Assembly: GCA_039545355.1 (NCBI GenBank)
Contig: BCJJ01000017.1
Span: 744,001-808,000, forward strand
DNA length: 64,000 nucleotides
Reading direction: 5' to 3'
From: Trichosporon coremiiforme
Taxonomy: Eukaryota; Basidiomycota; Tremellomycetes; Trichosporonales; Trichosporonaceae
The position numbers and the translations under genes were made by a program. The notes under the pieces were generated by a model that was not told the origin of the DNA, searched no databases, and saw only the letters and a list, made by a program, of their open reading frames with translations. Positions 56,602 through 64,000 of the stretch are shown piece after piece. Positions within the stretch are counted from its first letter, which is position 1; each line of letters opens with the position of its first letter.

Positions 56602-57475
56602 TTAGCTGTTGAGCGAGCGACCCATGAATCTGACATGTCAGTTTCCAAGGCAATCCCAATAACTGATCGCCCATAGGCGGAGAACTCACCGGCGCTTCTG
56701 GAACGCCATCCACCACTTGCTGGGCTGGGAGGCCCTAGGTCCGAGCTGGCCGGTGGGCTGGCCGTCGGGGCCAAGAACCTGCTCCTCCGGGTACAGACGG
56801 TCGACGAGGCGGAGGGCGAGCTCCGTCCTGGCGTGCGTGAGGTACGACCTCAGCATGTCTGATGTCAGCTATGTTCCCAAGCAGCCAGCTATCGCCAATT
56901 CCACTCACCAGCCTCATTCCGGTTCGCGGGAGGGTGGTACATGGAGTTGAGGGGGAAGCCAGCTTCTCCGGGAAGGGCGAACGAGTCGACAGCGAGCGTG
57001 TGCAGCTTCTTGCCAGCCTCGCCGTATCCGGGGCTGGGGCGGCCGGCGGTCGGCGCCAGCTTGGCAATGCAGTCGCTGATGAAGAGAATGAGGTAGATCA
57101 GTGTCCTGTCAGCGGCGCCTGGTTGTTAGCTATTCATGAATCTCGGAACAGCTCCGGAACGCCAGTCCACGAGCTGTCGTCCTAAGTCTCTACGCACCTT
57201 TGATCTCGAAGTTGCGGAAGAGACAGTTGGCACGGAACCTGCAAGTCAGCTCGCCTCGGGTACTTCGGAGCTCACAGGTCCAGAGCCTCCTCAATGATGT
57301 CTGGCTGCGAGGGGTCGGCGGGAATGGGAGCAGCTCCTCGCGCCTTCGTCGCATTGAACGGGACGAGGCCCGTGTTGCCCACCGTCTGCACCGAAGGGTC
57401 GTTGTTGAATGCTGAGTGGTAAGCCTGTTACGTTAGTTTGACTCTCCGATCGTAACAGCTGATACGTACGGGCAT
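56602..57475 (-). CDS. ARC18: Arp2/3 complex subunit 3 (ARPC3, p21)
   Basis: Six exons, complement(56602-56629, 56690-56858, 56909-57118, 57198-57238, 57276-57424, 57470-57475), in phase and giving 200 aa, a little above the usual 175-180. ARPC3 bridges Arp3 and the complex to the mother filament during branched actin nucleation. Splicing restores family landmarks: MPAYHSAFN at the start, the DII-EEALDLFRANCLF block, GxADRTLIYLILFI, a LNSMYHPPANRNEADMLRSYL block and KWWMAFQKRRFM near the end. The first exon codes only Met-Pro (6 nt); the last codes nine residues. No intact ORF above about 110 aa marks the gene, so it is easily missed. It is divergent from DHFR across 206 bp. Confidence 0.95.
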
Positions 57476-57681
57476 GGTGAGCTGGATGAACGAGACGATG
57501 ACAACCAGGCTCGAAGTGGACACAACGCACTGCAATGACGCTGTCGTCCAGGGACATCCACATCAACGAGACCCTTATTCGACACCTCCATTTTAGATGC
57601 CGGAGATGACTTCAGCCCAGGCGGCCAGGATATTTCGACGCGTCGCGCGTCCCAGGTCCACAACAACACATAACGACAAGC
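57476..57681. promoter_or_regulatory. 206-bp shared divergent promoter, ARPC3 / DHFR
   Basis: Start codons of the ARPC3 gene (minus strand) and the dihydrofolate reductase gene (plus strand) lie 206 bp apart, so both must be driven from here. No TATA element is apparent. Confidence 0.6.
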
Positions 57682-58317
57682 ATGACCAACCCTGCGAAGC
57701 GGAGTCTCACCGCCATCGTCGCCGCGACCGTTGACGGAGGTATTGGACGAGATGGCGGTCTACCGTGGCGGCTGCCGGGAGAGATGAAGTACTTCGCTCG
57801 AGGTGAGTGTACACGGGTAGCTAGACGGGCCTGAGATCGACGCTGACTAGCAGTGACGACTGGCGAGACCTCGACCATGGCTGGAAAGCGCAACGCCGTC
57901 CTCATGGGACGGAAGACGTGGGACGGCATTCCCACCAAGTTCCGGCCGCTGAAAGAGCGTCACAACCTCGTCATCTCGCGTGCCGGAGTCGACGTCTCGG
58001 GCGAGAACAGCACCTCCGCCCACGGCAGTCTCGTGGATGCGATCGACTCGATCCCTGCCGACACCCACCGTGCCTTCCTCATCGGAGGAGCGCAGCTGTA
58101 CAACCAGGCTCTCCCTGTCCATGTTGACCGCGTACTGCTCACCCGCGTTCTCGGACACATCCCCTGCGATGTCTTCCTTGACGAGTTTACGGCCAGCCCC
58201 GAGTGGCGACAAGCCACCCACCAGGAGCTGTGCGACTGGGTCGGCTGGGACGTTCCCGAGGGTGAGGTCGAGGAGAAGGGTATCCAGTACCGGTACGAGA
58301 TGTGGGTGCGCAAGTAG
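57682..58317 (+). CDS. DFR1: Dihydrofolate reductase
   Basis: Two exons, 57682-57802 and 57854-58317, giving 194 aa, close to other fungal DHFR (about 190-230). The enzyme reduces dihydrofolate to tetrahydrofolate with NADPH, supplying one-carbon units for thymidylate and purines. Visible motifs: GGIGRDGGLPWRLPGEMKYF (Met20-loop region with the LPW), MGRKTWDGIP, the Arg-Pro-Leu-Lys-Glu-Arg of the NADPH site, and IGGAQLYNQAL. The acidic active-site residue (Glu in the LPGEMKYF block) is present. It is the target of trimethoprim/methotrexate-type antifolates. It converges with the PMT gene, with 120 bp between stops. Confidence 0.96.
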
Positions 58318-58437
58318 ACCGCTAGAGCTGTTGTACGTTGTCTATGATATTCATGTTTAGGGGTGTCATGCTACATCTTTATGCTAGAGTGATGATACGG
58401 ACGGCGAGTGACATCCTGTCATTTTGGAGCTGGGAGC

Positions 58438-60886
58438 TTACTGGCCGTTGTAGATGTTCCATGATCTACGCCACTGCCAGCCCTTGTGGTCGTTGATGGG
58501 ACCGTGGATACCGAGGGCCATGTCGCGGAACCACCAGAAGTTGAGGAATACAGCACTGGTCCAGAAGATGAACCAGATCAACTTGGAGCGCTCCGACCAG
58601 CGAGGCGAACCGAAAATGAACGTGTTGAGGACTTGACCAGCCATGAGAACAGCGAAATACAGTGTGGGGAGGTAGTGGTGAAGGTAGGTGACACGGCCCA
58701 TGATGAGGAAGGGAATGAAGTGGAAGAACCAACCGCCGAACGCGATCTTGCCGACGTACAGCCAGTGGTCCCACTCTCCCGGAGCCCAGTCCTTGTAGTG
58801 GCGCTGCATGCGGAGCACGTACCACACACCGACGAGAAGGAGGCCAACCACGCAGATCGACGAGAACCACCAGATGATGGGGGTGCCGAGGAGGTAGAAC
58901 TTGATCTGTCCGTCACCCCAGCCGCACATGCGGAGACCGAGTTTAAGGAAGGGCCAGTCGGAAGGAGCAGAAGCGAGAATGTCCTCCTTGTCCGGGTCGG
59001 GGATGAGCGCGTTGTTCGAAGTCCACATAGCGACGTTCAGGTGCGAGAAGTCACGCCAGAACGGAGACTTGTAGAACTTGGCGTTGCCGGCAGGGAGCCT
59101 GTCGTTCCAGTGCGACTCAACGTTCCAGTAGGTGTGGACGTCCTTGGGGTTGTTGTCCTTGGTGCAAGTGACCTCAACCTGCTTGAAACCCCACTGGGGA
59201 AGGATCGAGTTGGCAGCGCGGAGGTAGCATCCGAGGTCCTTGTGGCGCAGACGCATGCGGGTGGTAAGGGCGTGAACCTTGCCATCGCTGTCCTTCTTAG
59301 AGCGCGAGGTGTCATCCACGATCTCGACGACCCAGTGGTCCTTCGTGTCACCAATGGACCCGTTACCGTAACCGGACACCTCCCAAGCCTCCTTGGTCAC
59401 GGGGGCGGCGATCGAGTGGGAGTGCAGGTTGCGACCGGTCGAGGCGTGGACAAGACGCATGACGTCGCCGTCCTTCAGGTAGCGGAGCTCCTCCTCGTCG
59501 AACTCTCCACCCCACGGAGGAGTGACGATCCAATCGTTGTTGCTGTCCTTGTAGTGGTAGCAAGTGACCTGCTGCTGCTGCGAACCGATAGGGAAGGTCT
59601 GGACGTGCGAGTGGAGGAGACCGCCACCGTATCCGTAGTTCTTCAGCGTAAGCTTGGAACCGTAGGCGATGTCGAGGGGCGAGTTGGCAAAGTCGTTGCC
59701 GCGGAGGTGAGCTTGGAAGAGGGAGCTCATCTGGGCGTCACCGGGTCCAGAACGGTCCAGGATCATGAAGTGGATCTTGAAGCAGAGCGCGTAGACCAGG
59801 AAGGGGATGACAATGAGACAGACAATGCGGGCGATCCAGTGCTTGATGTACGTGCGGATGTTCATGCGAAGGTCACCGAACTTGGCCCAAAGGTCCTCGA
59901 TCGTGTAGATACCGACGAGGGCGGTGACAAACATACCGACCCACTTGACGGAGCAGACACAGCCGATGTTCAGGCCGGTGAAGACGAGCCAGATCCACCA
60001 GTCGTCGCCGAACGGGTCGTGTCGCTGGTTGTGGAATTTGACGAGGCCGAGGGTGGTGGTGAACGTGAAGAACAGAAGCATGGAGTCGAGCAGGATAAAG
60101 CGGGAGATGCAGAGCCATCCAATGTCAAGAAGAACGCACTGAGTGACCCAGTGACGAGTGTAGCGAGACCAGCCAAACTCGCCAGCGGTCCACCAGGCCA
60201 GCGGAACGAGGGCAACACCGAAAGTCGCAAGCATCACGCGCATAGCCGTGTACGGAACCTCTTCCGGGTACTCGACGCCCGACTTGAACTCGAAGCTGCC
60301 GTCATAGCCGGACAGAAGGCCAGCCAGTCCAACAAGCATCTTTCCAAGCGGAGGGTGCACATCGAAGTAGAAGTCGCGGTTGATGTAGTGAGTGCCGAAC
60401 TTGCCGAAGTGCGCCTCGTCCCAAACAACAAAGTTGGCAGCCCCGATTCGCCAGTACCGCGTGATCATGGACAGGACCGTGTAGATGGCGGTCCAGAAGA
60501 GCTCATAATGCTCCTCGTACTGTCCCCGCTGATATCCGTTAGCAAGGGGGGCCGTTGTAGGTGAAACTTACCCAACCCTCGATCCGCTGACGCGGCGGGA
60601 GACCTCGTCTCCCGCCAATTCCGGGACCGGCGCCGTGTCCTTTGTTCCACTTGCCTTGGTCGTCATCGGCGACAACAATTTTCTCGGACAAGGTGTCCCT
60701 CTCTAGTAGCTTCTCCTTCTCGCTGTCCATACTGCTGTAAAGAGGCAGAGCCGAATCCGCCGAACTGGACTTTTCGTGGGCACCAGAGCCGTATTTCGAG
60801 GGTGGCACTCGGGTCTCCCACGGCCTCGGGTCTGCCAGATCGTCGTCGTCGGTGTACTGCGTGCGGCGATGCGTGGTCGACCGCAT
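58438..60886 (-). CDS. PMT2: Protein O-mannosyltransferase, Pmt2 family
   Basis: Two exons, complement(58438-60528, 60572-60886), giving 801 aa. Pmt2-type enzymes transfer mannose from dolichol-phosphate-mannose to Ser/Thr of secretory proteins in the ER, as dimers with Pmt1-type partners. The catalytic DE motif appears in VVWDEAHFGKFG, followed by FYFDVHPPLGKMLVGL. Multiple hydrophobic spans flank a lumenal MIR region (about 330-540) with HSH, TGRNLHSH and GCYLR blocks. The second half retains NNALIPDPDK and a HHYLP-L-YFA block. The N-terminal about 100 residues are hydrophilic and cytosolic. Antisense ORFs up to about 690 codons overlie it and are shadows. Confidence 0.95.
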
Positions 60887-61300
60887 AGATAAAATGAAAG
60901 CCTTAAGAAAGACGAAGAACGTACGCGGACGTTGGCTGCGTCGAATAAGGTGATGAAGGAGAAAGAGTATGAAGAAGAGTAGGGTGGGTTGAACCGAAAC
61001 GTGTGACACGTCGCGTCGAGGCACAGCAAATCCAAGACGCTAGCCAAAACAAACTTAATCTCCTCGCAATACAACCTTGATTAGCCTTGGCTACTACACG
61101 ACCCCTAGTCCATACTAATCGCCTGCGCGTTCCGCAGCTAATCGACCTCCTTTAGCCAAGCTTGCTGCGGCGTCTTATCTCCTCATTATGCGAGCCTCCC
61201 TTTAGCCACGTGCTACACCTCTCTGGATGATCGTGCACTGAACTGACATTTCGGACTGGACTTTTTCGAGCTCGTCACTGACAACAACCTCAACGACACC
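60887..61300. promoter_or_regulatory. shared divergent promoter, PMT2 / small mitochondrial protein
   Basis: 414 bp between divergent starts. Four TTAGCC words occur at about 61081-61210, the last overlapping a CACGTG box near 61207 (CCACGTGC). No gene is seen. Confidence 0.45.
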
Positions 61301-62177
61301 ATGCTCGCCCTCCGTCGATTGGTCCCCGTTACCCGGTCTCTTCACACCTCTGCCATTGGTAAGCCGGAATACACCTTACACGACGCTGACATCAGCCTAC
61401 CGCAAGCAGAAGGCTGCCGCCCCGTCCGAGGAGGCTTCGTTCGACGATGACCTTTTCGCCGGTGCTACGGAGGAGGTCGTTTCCCAGGGAACTGGTGACC
61501 GCGCCGACCGTCGTCGGGAGTTCATCAACAACATTACCGAGGGAACTGTGCAGAGGACTGGCGAGCTCCGGAAAGTCATCCAGCTGAGCGACAACGAGGC
61601 GCAACTGGAGGAGCTCGACCGCGTGCTGCGGGCATGGCGTATGCTTGGCCGCAAGGTCTCCAACCAGACTGCCAAGGAGCTTGTCGGTGAGTATTGAGAG
61701 CTAGCTGAGTTAGACTCCGGAGCAAGGATCGTCTTCCCCCAGTGTGTCGGGGCCGACCCATGTTTCAGGCTATTGAGGTGTGACGTGACGGCTGTCGATG
61801 CCATCACCGGGGGTCGATGGTCTCATACGAGGGTTGGGCGTTGCCAGGTTAAGGTTCCGAAGAACGGACAGGCGGCAGACACTACCGAAACACTTGTGCT
61901 GACTAGTAGGACGTTGCGTCAACCTTGGCCGCCCCGACCTCGCGCAGAAGTATGTTAACGACCGTCTTCAATGTGAGTAGCCAGCGTGGACGCCGTGGCT
62001 ATGCCTTATAGCGTGACGTTCTTAGCTTCGGCAGCGAGGACAATTAGCTGACAAGCAGACGGCATCCCCACCATCCCCAACGGCCTCAGGAAGAAGTTCG
62101 AGGACAAGCTCAGCACTGTGGCCAAGGCCGCTGAGGCTCCCTCTACCGCTCAGGCTGAGGGCGAGGCGACGGCGTAA
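61301..62177 (+). CDS. small mitochondrial protein, unidentified
   Basis: Four exons, 61301-61358, 61396-61686, 61910-61972 and 62059-62177, in phase and giving 176 aa. The first exon (Met-Leu-Ala-Leu-Arg-Arg, then Thr-Arg-Ser-Leu-His-Thr-Ser) is a textbook mitochondrial presequence. The mature part is helical and charged, with a LRAWRMLGRK block and, across the third exon, RCVNLGRPDLAQKYVNDRLQYGIP. This resembles the TPR/PPR-like hairpins seen in fungal mitochondrial translation or assembly proteins (inference). Intron 2 is 223 nt, much longer than the others. The Ala/Glu-rich C-terminus is variable. I cannot name the family. Confidence 0.8.
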
Positions 62178-63309
62178 ACGCAGCATTTCATTCTATCAAA
62201 TCGCATTGTTAAGGAGGACGGCATGTATCATCATCTCACGGATTGAGCAGAAATCAATGATCTGCGCACAACACCTCCCCTCCGTCTCAACTTCAAGACT
62301 GATGTCCCAAGGCGGGCACTTGCTCACGTGAGACCCACGTGCGCGCTGATTTGCACGTGAGGGGCCAGCGCCGTTATGTAAGACAGTCTGTGCGGACAGC
62401 AACGGCTCACCTGGGAGCTTTGCCAGGCGTAAGGATCACGCTAGCTGCCACTCCGACAATTGCAGGACCAGAAAACCGCCGTGAAGTCGTCATCTCTGCG
62501 AACCTGGTTACATACGTGCCTCGCAATTCCTGAGAAGGTGGCTTGCTGTTTGATGGATCGCTGGCGGGGAGGTCGACGGCGTATGCGGCGTAGCCGGGTT
62601 ATCCAAGACTTCGATGGTTCCTGTCTGACCTGTCCACAGGCGTCGCTAAGAAATGGCCCACGCAGGATGAGGCAAACGGACTAGCAGGCTCTAACAACGG
62701 GGGTAGCGCAAGGAACATAGGCACGCAGAGTGGGACATTTCACGCATAGGAGCCCAGAGTGCCCAGAGTGCCGTGAGGGTCGGATATGCCGTTATGTCTC
62801 GCAAGATAGCACAGGCGAAACCTTGCTACGGCCCGCCTGCAGCCCGACTGCAGAGGTCCAATCGTCCATCTCCATAGCGAGAAACTCAAACTCAAGATTA
62901 AGAGCTTAGGGGAACTTCAGATTTTGGGACCTGTCCTGTCCTTCCTCCCCTGCACTGCCCGACACCTCGATGCAGCCTGAGTTTGATCGCCTCAGGACCA
63001 GCACCTCCGTCCTGAGACGCTGGGGGGATCCAGCAGTTCTCTCCCAGGTTCTGCCCCCGGCCGTCGAACCTAGGACGTACCCAGGACCGCAGGTTAGCAG
63101 GTCGTGAGAACGTAAGCATGCCCTGCTCTGTTCTGCGGCCTGGCAGTCGTCGAAGTGCCAGGCGGATTGCGTTAACGCTGCTGCTTCTGGTAGTCGAGGT
63201 ATCTGTTGTCTGCCATCTTTGCATCTTGTACAACAACATCAACAACGCCGAGATCAACATAAACACGGCGAGATTCGAAGTTCGATCCCGACACCGACCA
63301 TAGCTGACG
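62178..63309. other. spacer upstream of the terminal secreted-protein gene
   Basis: No gene is supported. It contains the CACGTG cluster at 62325-62359. An ORF at 63118-63303 has a Leu/Val-rich core (about 63170-63215) and could be an upstream exon of the next gene, but I see no clear donor joining them. Confidence 0.4.
62325..62359. promoter_or_regulatory. cluster of three CACGTG (E-box) sites
   Basis: Palindromic CACGTG occurs at 62325-62330, 62336-62341 and 62354-62359, starting 148 bp after the stop codon of the small mitochondrial protein. Fungal bHLH factors of the Cbf1/Pho4 type bind this core (family knowledge). No gene start lies closer than about 950 bp downstream. Confidence 0.6.
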
Positions 63310-64000
63310 ATGGTCCTCTTTCTGACCTGGTTGGCGCACAATGCGCCGCTAGCGAGAGGGCAATCATCAGCTGCGACCCCAACGGTCTCTTGGTCCGCTC
63401 GCCCGACCTACACGGCCTGCACGAAACAACCAGTCAGCTGGAAGGTCGACGGCACGCCGAACCAGAACATCAACCTCTACATCGTTGCGGAGGGGGGCAA
63501 CGCTACCCCGACGTCAGCCGGCGCTTCCAGTTCTTCCAGTGGAGCAGGTGCAGCTGCAGGCGGTGACTCCTCAGCTGTACCTTCACCGGGTGGGTCTGCA
63601 TTGAGCAGCGTCGATACGAGCAGCGCTTCGGAATCTAGCGCAGCATCAACACCATCCGGCAGCCAACCACCGCAGCCAGCCCCGCAACCCCAGCAACCAA
63701 CGTCAGCCACCTCTGGAGCGTCACCGGATTCGACCCAGGAGCAATCGCAACAGCAACCAAGTGAAGGTGCTCAACAGCAACAGCAGCAACAGCCCAGCGA
63801 GAGCCCTCAACAGCAACAGGAGCAGCCGCAAAACTCACAAACACCGGCGGGTAATGGTGACCAGCCTCAGTCTCAAGGTGTCCCTCAGGAGCAGCAGCAG
63901 CCGACGACAAACGAGCCGGCCCAGCAACAGCAGTCTACCGACAACGGGCAGCCCCAGAACGGCGAGAAACCTCCGCAGCAGCCGACACCGACACCGGATC
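63310..64000 (+). CDS. secreted Ser/Gln/Pro-rich protein, 5' part (runs off window)
   Basis: The frame opened by the ATG at 63310 stays open for 230 codons to the window end. The first about 17 residues (Met-Val-Leu-Phe-Leu-Thr-Trp-Leu-Ala) are a weak signal peptide. A small conserved-looking domain (about 22-65) follows with a VSW, a YTAC and an SWKVDG block and one N-glycosylation sequon, like the short beta domains that start many basidiomycete GPI or cell-wall proteins (inference). From about 65 on it is Ser/Ala-rich, then dominated by Gln and Pro with poly-Gln runs, a stalk-like sequence. An upstream exon supplying a better signal peptide is possible, since a branch-site-like CTGAC sits just before the ATG. 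The C-terminus is not in this window. Confidence 0.6.
   Translation, partial: MVLFLTWLAHNAPLARGQSSAATPTVSWSARPTYTACTKQPVSWKVDGTPNQNINLYIVAEGGNATPTSAGASSSSSGAGAAAGGDSSAVPSPGGSALSSVDTSSASESSAASTPSGSQPPQPAPQPQQPTSATSGASPDSTQEQSQQQPSEGAQQQQQQQPSESPQQQQEQPQNSQTPAGNGDQPQSQGVPQEQQQPTTNEPAQQQQSTDNGQPQNGEKPPQQPTPTPD

Noticed and set aside
58486..60564. 692-codon open frame on the + strand
   Set aside because: It lies exactly antisense to the Pmt2 exon; low-complexity Val/Glu/Arg composition and no domain. A GC-bias shadow.
63260..63300. GAAGTTCGATCCC word resembling a tRNA B box
   Set aside because: No cloverleaf can be formed with the upstream sequence.
1..64000. CRISPR arrays, IS elements, prophage or operons
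   Set aside because: The window is eukaryotic throughout; the only tandem repeats are short minisatellites and no array of spaced direct repeats exists.

Overview
This window is nuclear DNA of a fungus, most likely a basidiomycete yeast of the Tremellomycetes (Trichosporonales-like). The case rests on GC-rich coding DNA, many very short introns (about 33-60 nt) with GTGAGT/GTAAGC-type donors and CTGAC/CTAAC branch sites just before the acceptor, intron-bearing tRNA genes, and a gene set that is all eukaryotic. The order assignment is inference from style, not from a search. I built gene models by hand and checked that reading phase is kept across every intron given. Nothing here is prokaryotic, and there is no CRISPR, IS element or operon.

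Layout. 0-26.4 kb is dense in housekeeping genes: an RS-rich protein, TFIIE-alpha, an Edc4/Ge-1-like decapping scaffold, a WDR89-like protein, a ZNHIT2-like HIT zinc-finger protein, ferrochelatase, nucleoporin Nup192/205, a newly assembled microexon gene (18.07-19.14 kb), an unresolved intron-signal-rich stretch (19.1-20.9 kb), the DEAD-box helicase Dbp7 and the TORC2 subunit Sin1. 26.4-32.2 kb is gene-poor: tRNA-Trp, a small secreted protein, tRNA-Ala, decayed-looking ORFs and a long hairpin. 32.2-38.8 kb holds Cdc6 and a BAR-PH-ArfGAP protein. 38.8-40.8 kb is empty. 40.8-53.5 kb holds the Pol III subunit Rpc8 (Rpc25), a Rim2-like mitochondrial carrier, ribosomal protein eL42, an Ssh4-like Rsp5 adaptor and an Stb2/Stb6-like protein. 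53.6-64 kb holds Cox19, a 112-aa orphan, Arpc3, dihydrofolate reductase, a Pmt2-family mannosyltransferase, a small mitochondrial protein and the 5' part of a Gln/Pro-rich secreted protein that runs off the window.

Neighbours mostly alternate strand, giving short shared divergent promoters (for example ARPC3/DHFR 206 bp, DBP7/SIN1 about 245 bp, WDR89/ZNHIT2 about 260 bp) and tight convergent 3' ends (80-120 bp). The genes serve separate cell functions rather than one pathway; no biosynthetic cluster or defence system is visible. The most notable observations are the hidden multi-microexon coiled-coil gene, an 8-nt microexon in ferrochelatase, a 33-nt frame-neutral intron inside a PH domain, short leucine-rich motifs in the decapping scaffold, a near-perfect hairpin at 31.5 kb and a cluster of three CACGTG boxes at 62.3 kb.
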